From: Colocasia esculenta
Taxonomy: Eukaryota > Streptophyta > Magnoliopsida > Alismatales > Araceae
Length of the DNA: 64,000 nt
Reading direction: 5' to 3'
NCBI GenBank assembly: GCA_014218235.1
Contig: CM024763.1
Location: forward strand, 83,934,244 to 83,998,243
This document shows positions 11,842-21,672 of this stretch, one piece after another (the first letter of the stretch is position 1; every line of letters begins with the position of its first letter). A program made the translations under genes and the position numbers. The notes below the pieces were generated by a model that was not told the DNA's origin, did no database searches, and saw only the letters and a program-made list of their open reading frames with translations.

Positions 11842-11936
11842 GAACGTGACAGGTCAATGGTTGCGACCTGGATTGAGAATGCGACAGGTACAATGTCGTG
11901 ACCAAGAGTGAACGTGACAGCCTTGTTGTCGCGACC
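11842..11936. repeat. Three evenly spaced 27-bp dyads upstream of the second PMD gene
   Basis: Units at 11842-11868, 11877-11903 and 11910-11936, that is, starts 35 and 33 bp apart. Each opens GAACGTGACAG or GAATGCGACAG and closes with TTGCGACC, TGTCGTGACC or TGTCGCGACC. They sit about 230 bp before the proposed start codon at 12169. The stretch between is CT-rich (11960-12160) with no clear TATA box. Confidence 0.7.
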
Positions 11937-12168
11937 ACAGGCCCAAGGCGATTTGAATTTTGGCCCCACACGCCTCTCCTTCTCTTTCCCTCCTTTGCTT
12001 CTCTCTCCTCTTTCCCCCTCTTTCTCCGGCGACAGAGACCCTCATCTATTTCCCCTCTTCTCCCGCGATCATCGACCGATGGCGGTGGCAGCTCCCCCTT
12101 TCTTCCTCCCTCTCCTTCCTTCTTCCCTTTCTCCCTCCTTCTTCTCTTTCTTCCCGGTGGTTAAGGCG

Positions 12169-14587
12169 ATGGAGGGCGGTCGGGACCAAGGCGGCGATGG
12201 CGGTGGACGCTCAAGGAGGTCCAAGAAGACCATCCGCCGGCGGCGGATGGCCGAGAACCCCTCCACGGAGATGGGGGAAGAGGATCCAACCCTCCCCATG
12301 AAGGTGGACCCCAGGGAAACGCCGGGCGAGGAGGAAGCCGTGGGGCCAAAAAAGGTAAGTGGCCAAATTCTTAATTTCCAGTGTGATTGATGGGGGGAAC
12401 GGGTGAACAAGGTGCTAGGCACCTATTGTACAACTTTTGCCCAATGTGGAACGACCGGGGAATGACTATTGGTCCCCCTCGATCACCCTGTGAACGCGAC
12501 AGGTTGACTGTCGCCTTATCAGGGAGAACGCGACACACTGTGTGTCGCGTTCAGAAGGCGACGGGTCGACCTGTCGCTTTCTGAAACCTGAATGCGACCC
12601 ACAGTGTGTCGTGTTCAAAAGGCGACAGGGTCATTGTCGCGACTTGAACAGTGTGGATCCTGACTAACCTTTGTGCTTTTGTGGTTGTTTTGCAGTGTGA
12701 GCTACAGTCCCGGCTTGGATGGTTCGTCATCCGAGCAGTCTACCAGGGACTGCCGGACTTCCAGAGGATGCGATTAGAGGAGATGGGGTTCAGCCTCTTT
12801 CTTAGGTTAGATGAGCTCACGCCCGATGTGGCGCTGATCCAGGCGTTGAAGGAGAGATGGGATCCCGAGTGCCATGCTTTCCTCCTCCCGTGGGGTCACA
12901 TGATCCCCACACTGGAGGACGTGGCACGGATCACCGGCCTGAGGGTGGATGGCTAGGCGGTGACAGGGGTGACCTATACCTACTATCAGGAGATGGTGAA
13001 GAGACTCCTAGGGTTGAAGGTGACGAGAGAGAGGTCATCCCTGGTGCTGAGGACGAGGCTGCAGGCGAGCCTGGGAGTGGCGGACGCTCGCCACCAGACT
13101 GGAGAGGGCCAGGCGGAGTACATGGCCTGGTTGACGGAAGATGCCAGAGTGGCACTAACAGAGGAGAAGGGAGCAGCAGCGGACCGGGACTTGAGGCGCT
13201 TCCTAATTCTCGTGATCGGGAAGCTCATTCTGGGGACCAGAGGGGACCCAGTGAGCTGCAGGTGCCTGCCTCTATTGGAGGACTTGACCCAGGTAGGGAG
13301 TTATGCATGTGATGCGGCCCTTCTGGCCCACCTTTTCGACAGCCTGGGCACCTCCGGTAGGGAGACGGGGGTGGCTGGCTTCTTCCCCTTCTTACAGGTA
13401 CGCTTCTCACTCTTACCCTTTATTGCTTTTCCTGCTTATTATAATTGATTGTGATACTGATTGTGTTGTTTTGCAAGTGTGGGCATACTACTACCTCCCC
13501 TCGCTTTGCCGAGGTGTGCCGAGGCGGCCGAGCGCTGTACCGCTCCTACAGTGCTGGCAGTTCCATCACGACGAGCGGTCCCTGCACCTGCAGGTGACCC
13601 TCAATCAGGATGCTTTGGACACCGTCCCCTTCGAACATGTGAGTACTTCTACACTTGCAACCCTTTCTTTCTTTATCACTAACAATCGACTAATGAATCT
13701 CTATATGTGATGTGCAGGTAGAGTGGACTCCCTACGCTGGGGACGAGGATGTCGACCAGCCATGGGTGGAACAGGGCCACCCCTACTTTAGTAGGGAGAT
13801 CTGGATGCATGCCTTCAACACGGTGGTACCACTCCACCTACGGTTGGTCGCGCGGACACTGGAGCTCCATTAGGCGGTGGTGGAGTTCCCGACCTGGCAG
13901 AGGCTGTGGGAGAGGTCGGGTCGCAGCTTCTGGGGCATCCAGCAGACCACGAATTGGAGGGAGCGAGCTCGGGAGCAGCTTGAGGACTGGCGGCAGCAGG
14001 GCCGAGTGGTGACCTTCGAGGCCACCAGTGATGAGGACTACTTCTGTGCCTACGCACGGAGGTACATGGCCCAGGTGTACAGGGGGACCCGACGACCGGT
14101 GAGTGTTACTACAACCTAGCCTTTTCTAAATATTCTATTAATTCCTTGGCTAACCTATTTTGTGTTTGCAGCTCAACCCCGTGGGTCGGATCACCTCCCT
14201 CGAAGGCGTCCTCCACTCCACGATACAGCAGAGGGATGACCTCCAGTGGACCGTGACCGAGCTGGTGAGTGCTCTACTTCTCGTTTCTTCTAGTCTTATC
14301 TTCATTTAAATGACCCCTATGTTCCTTACAGTGCACCGAGCTGGAGTGAGCGCAGCAGATGGTGGGAGGGGCTTCCACCTCCAGAGATGAGCCTGGCCAC
14401 TCCGTGATGGAGGGTCAGCTGCCAGCGGCAGTTGCCCAGGTGGAGGATGCCATGGGCCAGCTACGCGAGCGGGTGAGTTGTTAATAACGTGCCCCCTTGT
14501 ACTTTAATTCCCTTATTGACACATGTTTTGACTTGTAGGAGGCGAAGCTGAGAGACTCTCTGGCGCGGACTACTGTGATGATCAGTC
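12169..14587 (+). pseudogene. Plant mobile domain (PMD) gene with introns, decayed and truncated
   Basis: Seven exons can be read, with GT/AG borders and phase 0 throughout: 12169-12354, 12696-13397, 13477-13638, 13718-14098, 14172-14264, 14332-14472 and 14539-14587. Exon 2 carries the core PMD motif (ERWDPECHAFLLPWG, then TLEDVARITGLRVDG). Later exons carry RFLILVIGKLILG, VWAYYYLPSL and PYAGDEDV, then coiled-coil-like Gln/Glu-rich sequence. Decay: TAG at 12954-12956, TAG at 13871-13873 and TGA at 14347-14349. The acceptor before exon 3 reads TTTTGCAA where CAG is expected, one base from the exon. The gene is cut at 14587 by LTR sequence. PMD family members act in transposon silencing or are carried by transposons. 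Confidence 0.75.
12492..12644. repeat. Five consecutive dyads inside intron 1 of the PMD gene
   Basis: Units start at 12492, 12526, 12554, 12590 and 12617. The one at 12526-12552 is a perfect 13-bp inverted repeat around one central base (arms GAACGCGACACAC / GTGTGTCGCGTTC). The others keep the outer arms with varied centres. They lie in the proposed intron 12355-12695, ending 51 bp before its acceptor. Confidence 0.72.
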
Positions 14588-14859
14588 TGTCCCCATGTAA
14601 TTTTAATTAATTACATATGTATTTTGGTGATTAACAAAAGTAAACTAGATTTTATCAATAATATCTAATGAATATTTCATAAGTCTTAAGTATAGGAAAA
14701 ATACCAAGGTCAAACAAGCCAATAAAGGTATGCATTACTTCTCTGAAGCTTTAATCTTTTCAACATGATATTTCTCTAAGTCCATATCGATTTCTGTTGA
14801 AGATCATAACGATTTCCTTATAAGACTGAAAAGTCATGTTGTTTCAAACAAGTAGATGT

Positions 14860-15610
14860 TGTAACGATTCTATAAGTCATCGCAACGATTTCTTTAGAAA
14901 GCGTAACGGCTTGCCTGTCATAACAATTCTATAAGTCATCGTAACGATTTCTTTAGAAAGCGTAACGGCTTGCTTGTCATAACGATTCATCGCAACGATT
15001 TCTTTAGAAAGCGTAACGGCTTGCCTGTCATAACGATTCTATAAGTCAACGCAACGATTTCTTTAGAAAGCGTAACGGCTTGCCTGTCATAACGATTCTA
15101 TAAGTCATCGCAACGATTTCTTTAGAAAGCGTAACGACTTGCCTATCATAACGATTCTATAAGTTATCGCAACGATTTCTTTAGAGCTCGTAACGACTTG
15201 CCTGTCGCAACGATTCTATAAGTCACCTTAACGATTTCTTTAGAGCTCGTAACGACTTGCCTGTCGTAACGATTCTATAAGTCACTGTAACGATTTCTTT
15301 AGAGCTCGCAACAACTTGCTCGCCTTAACGATTTTGTAAGTTACCATAACGATTTCTTTAGAACACAACGACATGCTTTCCATAACGATTTGATAAGTGT
15401 TTCACAACAATTTCTTCAGTGAACACAACGATTTGATTTGTATAACGATTTGATAAGTGTTTCACAACGATTTCTTCAGTGAACACAACGATTTGCCTTG
15501 TATAACGATTTGATAAGTGTTTACAACGATTTCTTCAGTGAACACAACGATTTGCTTTGTATAACGGTTTGATAAGTGTTTCACAACGATTTCTTCATTA
15601 AACACAATGA
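14860..15610 (+). repeat. 59-60 bp minisatellite built from TAACGATT cores
   Basis: Units begin with CGCAACGATTTC or CGTAACGATTTC near 14881, 14940, 14991, 15050, 15109, 15168 and 15227, so the period is mostly 59 bp with one short unit. From about 15361 a second sub-family takes over (ACAACGATTTCTTCAGTGAA type, about 60 bp). Each unit holds three or four AACGAT/AACGG cores 12-20 bp apart. It lies 0.5 kb before the LTR's TATA box. Confidence 0.85.
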
Positions 15611-16145
15611 TTTGCTATGTCTCATACGACTTGGTCAATCTGACTTATTCATAACGATTTCATAAGTCATATAGCCATCGATTTCATATCTTGTTATCTT
15701 ATTCATCTTAAAAGCATTGACTAGTCAAAGTCCACATAGATATCTCTCTGACGCTTCTGCATTTATGAGATCTGAACGTATCTCTGCATGCATGCAGACG
15801 ATATCATCCATTATCGTGCTTACTCTAATTACGTCTTATAGACTTAGCTATTTGGCATTCCTATTTTCATGTCTATTGCTACTAACGTTGACTGACATCA
15901 GAGACAGCTTAGCTGTCTGCTATTGGAGATTAACATTTGTGCAGACCTCTGATCCAGCTCCACGTTACAACATTAAACAAAATAGAAGCCAAAGGATATC
16001 TCTGAAGATCTCATCTCTTTGCGTGCTCAAGTGATCAAAAGACTGTTGACTGGAAGCTTCCAAGACTCCAGGTGTCATTCAGTCTAACGGCTACTCAAGA
16101 GAGAGAGACAACGAACACTTCAACGTCTACATTTCAAATTGAAGA

Positions 16146-16153
16146 TATAAATA
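16146..16153 (+). promoter_or_regulatory. TATA box of the isolated LTR
   Basis: TATAAATA lies in an otherwise mixed sequence after the minisatellite and ahead of the tandem repeat at 16461. Position and sequence fit an LTR promoter. Confidence 0.6.
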
Positions 16154-16460
16154 CAAGTCAGAAGAATAGAAGAAAGATACACCCGAACAAAGACTAGATA
16201 GATACAATAATAGATCAACTTCGTTCAAGCTTTCAAGTCTTCCAAAAAGAAAAAAGGATCTCTAGAGCCAAGAATTTCATTCCTCTTTGCTGTAGCTCTT
16301 TGCTCTCCACTTTTTAGTGAAAAATCTTGAGAGAGCTTGTGTAGTTCTAAGAGTGCATTTAGCTTTGATTTCTTCCTCTCAGTTCTAGTTGCTTCAGATC
16401 CTTGCTTGCCAAAAGCTTGATCTAGGGGCTTGAATTTCATTCAATTCTCTTTGAGGAGTT

Positions 16461-16645
16461 TTCCCTTCGGTTGTGAAGGAAGACCTGGTGGTATCCAGGG
16501 TGTAGTTCCCTTCGGTTGTGAAGGAAGACCTGGTGGCATCCAGGGTGTTGTTTCCCTTCAGTTGTGAAGGAAGACCTGGTGGGGTATCCAGGGTGTTGTT
16601 GTTCCCTTCAGGTGTGAAGGAAGACCAGCTGAGCTGGGTGCTGTT
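16461..16645 (+). repeat. Four tandem 45-50 bp units with internal hairpins
   Basis: Units start at 16461, 16506, 16552 and 16602. Each contains TTCCCTTC facing GTGAAGGAA, and the first three also CCTGG facing CCAGG, so a transcript would fold into two short stems per unit. The fourth unit has diverged (CAGCTGAGCTGGG in place of the second stem). Being downstream of the TATA box, it would lie in the RNA leader. Confidence 0.8.
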
Positions 16646-16911
16646 GCATCCTTAGGGGGACTGTACCCTAGTTAGTGAAATCCTGAGTTGTTGCTCAGGG
16701 ACTGGACGTAGGACTCCTAAGGAGAGGAGGTCCGAACTAGGATAAACCTTGTGTTGTGTGATTGTCTTCTTTGTGTGTTTGATATTTAAACTAACAGTCA
16801 CTAACCTCCTTCGAAGATCGTTTGTGTGAATGTTTTTAGTTACAGGTATCTTCTAGATTATTTTTAAAAAGACCCATTCACCCCCCCTCTGGGCTCGTCA
16901 ACTGGGCAACA

Positions 16912-17397
16912 TGCTGCGCTAGAGTGTTTTTAAATCAAGGGTAATGGGTTGTCTATTGTCAATTGTTTATATAGACATTGCCTTCATTTACCAACTGAAC
17001 ATCACCCACTAAGGTATATGATTTTCTTCAATGGTTTTATTCAAAAGGGTTATCTTAGTTTCATATGTTTTTGAACGGTGTCTTCTAAATGCCATAACTT
17101 GAGATTCCTGGAGTATTATCTCTTAACCATTGTAGAATTTTTATGTGTCTTAATACTAGTGTTTATGACACTTTATAGTGGATATCAACCTATTCTCAAC
17201 CTTGCAATCCTATTTGAACACTCATTCCTCACTCAAATCATTCACAATTCAGTTCTAGGGTCAAGTAGTTCTTTGCTTCATTCTTATCCCTGCGTGCCTA
17301 ATTTATCTTTTTGAATGTTTCCAAAAGGGGGAGAAACATCAATTGTGCATAAATTAAAAATTTGGTCATCATCAAAAAGGGGGAGAATGTTGGGTTC
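16912..17397 (+). mobile_element. 3' internal fragment of a SIRE-like Copia, with polypurine tracts
   Basis: Two purine tracts, CAAAAGGGGGAGAAAC near 17323 and CAAAAAGGGGGAGAA ending at 17397, flank about 50 bp, exactly as at 58345 and 58405 in the Copia at 49213-59754. The second tract abuts the LTR and would prime plus-strand synthesis. Sequence left of 17300 is AT-rich with no coding motif. The 5' part of this element is absent. Confidence 0.7.
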
Positions 17398-17716
17398 GCA
17401 TGTGTGATATTTGTGATTACATATTTTTTATGATGAACAATATAAATTGATGTTATGTAAATGGTTAAACATGATGACATTGACAAAGTCAAGCAAGATG
17501 ATGAACAATATAAATTGATGTTATGTGAATGGTTGAAACATGATGACATTGACAAAGTTAAGCAAGATACAATCATATCAAAACATGCTTCAATTGATCA
17601 TCTACATATTCATTATATCTCACTAACAGTGTTCCTTTAATGTAGGTGTGAGTGTATGCAAGACAAGTATCAAATTCAAGAGCAAAAGCTCATGAAAAAG
17701 ACATCAAGCAAGCACC

Positions 17717-17924
17717 TGTCGACAGTTCTACAAGTACCTGTTGACAGCCACACACAGGAAAGTCCTTCCTAGAAGACCAGTGTTTTGGAAATTGAAAACC
17801 TGTTAGTACCTGTTGACAGATGAATAGTTACCTGTCGACAGATGAATAGTTCTCGGAAGACCAGTGTTCTGGAAATTGAAAACCTGTCAGTACCTGTCGA
17901 CAAATGAATAGTTACCTATCGATA
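17717..17924. promoter_or_regulatory. TGTCGACA palindrome cluster in the type 1 Copia LTR
   Basis: Exact TGTCGACA at 17717, 17833 and 17895; TGTTGACA at 17739 and 17811; TATCGATA at 17917. The last ends 88 bp before the TATA box at 18013. The variants are single or symmetric double transitions of the palindrome. Most copies are embedded in ACCTGTCGACAGAT-like context. Confidence 0.8.
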
Positions 17925-18012
17925 GACGAAGAGAAACTTCAATTCCGAGATTTAGATATGTTCCGTATTTGAGTGTTTCCTTTTACCACGTCTCTCCTAA
18001 CTTGGACACTCA

Positions 18013-18021
18013 TATATATAG
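18013..18021 (+). promoter_or_regulatory. TATA box of the type 1 Copia LTR
   Basis: TATATATAG, followed about 30-50 bp later by a leader sequence similar in style to the other Copia LTR (AAAACCCTAAAG). Confidence 0.65.
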
Positions 18022-18832
18022 AACATAAGGAGGTATTTTCACAGCAAGAAGCCACCATACCAAAACCCTAAAGAAAACCTAAGAGAAAAGCTTCTTCTTG
18101 CTGCTCTGCTTCAACCCTCCGTCCAGAGCGAAGAAGATCCATCTTCCGAGCGGAGTTGAAGCCGGTTCATCCACAGTTCAAGCTTCTCCATCAACTGATC
18201 TTCATCCAAACGAAGCTTGGAGCTCCTCTGGACGACCAGCGAGAAGAGCTCTACATCTGGATTTGATTCTTCATCTCAGAACTCTTCTCCTTTCATACTT
18301 TTCATATATATGTGTGTGTGTTTACTGATTGGAGATCAGTACGTGGTGTTTGTGAAAGTGTGTGTGCTTTGTGATCTGTACAAGGGTTGTGTATAGATCA
18401 TAGTGTGTGGTGTGTTGGTCAGATCAAGGCTAGAGGATCTGATCTTTTGTGGACTTGATCTAGCCTATGTATGTATGGTTGAGTCGTTGTGCTCGTGTGT
18501 GTGTTGTACTCAGTTCTTGAGTAGTGTGTCCTCACTGTGTGAGGGGTGGACGTAAGAGTCACGTGGTGTGATCTCCGAACCACCTAAAAAATCTCTTTTG
18601 CACTGTGGTTTGACTTGTGGTTTGCATTGTGTTGCGCTAGATGCGTGCCTAGGGATTTCGTCTACACACTACTTGTTATTTCGCTCACACACATTACATC
18701 AGATCATAGGGGTTTTAATTGAGTAGATTTCTTAATTTGAAGTAATTCTTAAATTGCTTAAGTTTCCGCTGCAAATCTATTCAACCCCCCCCCCCCTTTA
18801 GCTTTGCCATGACCGAATATCCGATCCTAACA

Positions 18833-19395
18833 AGCCACAGTAGCCAGTGCAGTACACTCAGCAGTTGCCACAGTACCAGTACCCTCAGCAGCATCAGGTA
18901 CCCCATCAGCAGCAACAAGGGCAATACCATTTGTAGCCTCAGTAGTTTCAGCAGCATCAGCAGCCTCAGCAGTTTTAGCCTCACCAGCAGCAGCAGCAGC
19001 AGTTTCCACAGCACCAGCAGCCGCTGCAGCACCAACAGCCCCAGCAAGCGCCGCAGCATAGGCGTGGTCGTGGTCGTATGATGGCTCTTACCAGGGAGAA
19101 GGCCGAGGCGTCGAACTTGGTTATAGGTACTTTGCCTATTTTTGGTAGAGCTGCTTGCATTTTGGTTGATCCTGGTGCTTCTCTTTGTTTTGCTTCCTAG
19201 GAGTTTTACGAGTCGCTGGTTCGTCACACACCTGAGAGGCAGTGTGATGTGATGGTTGATCTCCCACCCAGTGATCACATGCGTTCTTTCGGTTACCTGG
19301 AGGGTGTCACAGTTGAGGTCCAGGGACACCAGCTGCCGGTCAGGTTGTACGCGTTACAGCTTCGTGACTTTGACGTCATCCTGGGCATGGACTAG
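18833..19395 (+). pseudogene. Element C Gag C-terminus (poly-Gln) and protease
   Basis: From 18833 to about 19060 the frame is nearly all CAG codons (Gln-rich gag tail) with several TAGs among them, then a basic RRGRGRG run. The protease follows: TREKAEASNLVIG, then LVDPGASLCFAS with the DPG active-site loop, then the flap region ending DFDVILGMD. TAG at 19198-19200 and TAG at 19393-19395 (where relatives have Trp in GMDWL) interrupt it. Confidence 0.78.
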
Positions 19396-20940
19396 TTGGA
19401 GGCTCACTTAGCTGTGGTAGATTGTCAGTGGAAGACCGTTCGGCTTGAGATACCTGGAGCGCCTGTTCTCTACTTCCGAGGTATCCGGTCTACCCGTCGA
19501 CCTTTTATTTCTTTCTGTAGAGCTCGTCGGTTGATTCGCGATGGTTGCGTAACATATCTTGTTTTTGTTTGTTCTTCTGGGCCTAGAGGGTCGTCGGTTT
19601 TTGATGTGCCTGTTGTTTGTGAGTTCTCTCATGTTTTTCCAGAGGATCTACCTTGGTTACCGCCTGAGCGAGAGGTGGAGTTCTCCATTGAGCTTTTGCC
19701 TGGTACGATGCCTTTGTCCATGGCACCTTACCATATGGCTCCGGCTGAGTTGCACGAGCTGAAGAGCCTGTTGCAGGAGTTGCTTGAGTTGGGTTTCATC
19801 TGTCAGAGTCATTTGTTGTGGGGTGCACCAGTGTTGTTTGTGAGGAAGAAGGACGACAGCTTGAGATTATGCATCGATTATAGGCAGCTGAATCAGGTAA
19901 CAGTGAAGAATAAGTATTTGTTACCTAGGATCGATGACTTGTTTGATTAGTTGCAGTCAGTCAAGGTGTTTTCAAAAATTGACTTGAGATCAGGCTACTA
20001 CCAGTTGAGGATCAGAGAGTCAGATATTGGCATGATAGCTTTTCGTTCGAGGTACGATCACATTGAGTTTGTCGTGATGCCGTTTGGGCTCACGAATGCG
20101 CCAGCAGCTTTTATGGATTTGATGCACATGGTGTTCAGTGAGTACCTGGATCAGTTCGTGGTCATCATTGTAGATGACATTTTGGTCTACTCGGCTTCTG
20201 AGGAGGAGCACAAGGAGCATCTGAGGATCGTGCTAGAGACATTGTGCTATCATCAACTTTATTCCAAGTTCGACAAGTGCAAATTTTGGCTGAGGGAGGT
20301 GCACTTTCTCAGGCATGTGATCTTAGGTTCTGGTGTGGCAGTGGACCCTGCCAAGGTTGAGGAAGTGTTGTCTTGGGAGCAGCCCACTTCAGTGTCAGAG
20401 GTTCACAGCTTTCTGGGTTTGGCAGGCTAATACAGAAGGTTTATCTAGGATTTTTTCAGGATTGCAGAGCCGTTGACTACATTGACCAGACTTGAGGCCA
20501 AGTTTGTCTGGACTGAGGACTGTGAGCGGAGTTTCCAGGAGTTGAAGACGAGGTTCACTTCAGCACCAGTGTTGCTCTTGCCATCAGGTAGCAGAGGTTT
20601 TGTGGTCTACACTGACGCTTCGAGGTCAGGTTTAGGTGCAGTGCTGATGCAGCATGGTGGGGTGGTTGCCTATGCTTCCCGGCAGCTGAAGAAGCATGAG
20701 GAGAACTACCCTACCCATGACTTAGAGTTGGCAACAGTGGTTTTTGCTCTGAAGTTGTGGAGGCACTATTTGTACGGCGAGGTGTTCGAGATCTTCATCG
20801 ACCATCAGAGTTTGCAGTATATCTTCACTTAGAAGGATTTGAACTTGAGGCAGTGTAGATGGATAGAGTACTTGAAGGACTACGACCTTACCCTCTCCTA
20901 TCACCCCGGAAGGGCTAACGTCATAGTGGATGCTTTGAGC
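19396..20940 (+). pseudogene. Element C reverse transcriptase and RNase H (broken)
   Basis: One continuous frame apart from point stops. RT motifs are LLWGAPVLFVRKKDDS, CIDYRQLN, FSKIDLRSGYYQL, MPFGLTNAPAAF, the catalytic VDDILVYS and FLGLAG. RNase H has VVYTDASRSGLGAVL, RQLKKHEENYPTHDLELA and IDHQSLQYIFT. Stops: TAG 19948-19950 (Gln in DQL), TAA 20428-20430 (Tyr in GYYRR), TAG 20446-20448 (Gln in FIQDF) and TAG 20830-20832 (Gln before KDLNLRQ). Otherwise well preserved, so decay is by point mutation rather than deletion. Confidence 0.9.
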
Positions 20941-21672
20941 ATGCGTGTTCACTTGAGCTCGCTGATGGTCAGGGAGTGGAGGTTGTTTGAAGACTTGTCC
21001 CAGGGTGTTTTCTGCCCTTCGAGGTACAGAGACCATGCAGTGATGACCAATTTTTCAGTTCACTCGTCAGTGTACCGTCAAGTGCTCGAGGTGCAGCAGG
21101 CAGATACAGAGTTGGCAGATATTTTGCAGATGCCAGATGTTGAGCTAGATGAGGACAGTGAGGTCAGGTTCAGAGGCAGATTGTACGTTCCCTATGATGC
21201 ACACCAGGCAGATTGTACGTTCCCTATGTTCCACCAAGATATATCATAACCTGAGGAGGTTCTTCTAGTGGCCAGGGATGAAGAGGGGCGTGGCAGAGTT
21301 TGTCGCTCGATGCCTTACCTGTCAGCAGATGAAGGCTAAGCATCAGCATTCTGGTGGTGAGCTGCAGTCGTTGCCCATTCCCGAGTGGAAGTGGGATGAC
21401 ATCACCATGAACTTTGTGGTTGGTTTGCCTCGTACTCCGCTGAGGCATGATGGTATCTGGGTGACTGTGGATAGGTTGACCAAGTCAGCGCACTTCCTTC
21501 CAGTCAAGATGTCTTGGTCAATGGATAGGCTTGCCAGACTGTACATGGACCGAGTTGTTCCGTCGCACGGAACCCCAGTTTCTATCATTTTCGATAAAGA
21601 TCCGAGGTTCACATCAGGGTTTTGGCACAGTTTACAAAGAGCTCTCAGTACAGAGTTGAGGCTGAGTTCAAT
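20941..21672 (+). pseudogene. Element C integrase, truncated by TR-GAG-1
   Basis: The zinc-binding end (KRGVAEFVARCLTCQQMKA) and the start of the catalytic core (WKWDDITMNFVVGLPR with the first Asp, DGIWVTVDRLTKSAHFLP, then FDKDPRFTSGFW with the second Asp) are present. The third acidic residue and the C-terminus are missing because TR-GAG-1 begins at 21673. A shift near 21250 separates the linker from the zinc-binding part. Confidence 0.83.

Larger units (their letters stand above)
14588..16911 (+). repeat. Isolated LTR (about 2.3 kb), Copia/SIRE-like style
   Basis: It starts TGTCCCCATG and ends GGGCAACA. It has a TATA box at 16146 and an ATTCACCCCCCCTC tract about 35 bp from its end, as the Copia LTRs at 17398 and 49213 do. 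No primer site follows and no matching flanks are seen (CAGTC left, TGCTG right). It is therefore a solo LTR joined to other repeat DNA by rearrangement, or my ends are off by some bases. It interrupts the last visible PMD exon. It holds a large minisatellite and a transcribed-region tandem repeat. Confidence 0.62.
17398..18832 (+). repeat. Copia (SIRE-like) LTR, type 1, 1435 bp
   Basis: It starts TGTTGGGTTCGC directly after a polypurine tract and ends GATCCTAACA, giving inverted TGTTGG/CTAACA-like ends. It shares its first bases, a run of C about 45 bp from the end, the TATA position and the TGTCGACA cluster with the LTR at 49213, but most of its sequence differs. It has landed in the Gln-rich gag tail of element C (frame resumes at 18833). 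Confidence 0.82.
18833..21672 (+). mobile_element. Ty3/gypsy element C, gag tail to integrase (decayed)
   Basis: A plus-strand gag-tail/PR/RT/RH/INT order, close in motif sequence to element A at 1-3093. The left side is cut by the Copia LTR at 18832 and the right side by TR-GAG-1 at 21673, in the middle of the integrase core. The target flank on the left of the latter is TCAAT. Six in-frame stops are listed under its genes. Neither LTR is in view. Confidence 0.88.

Noticed and set aside
14860..15610. Possible CRISPR-like array because of regular repeats
   Set aside because: The sequence is a plant LTR minisatellite; there are no unique spacers, and repeats are contiguous and divergent.
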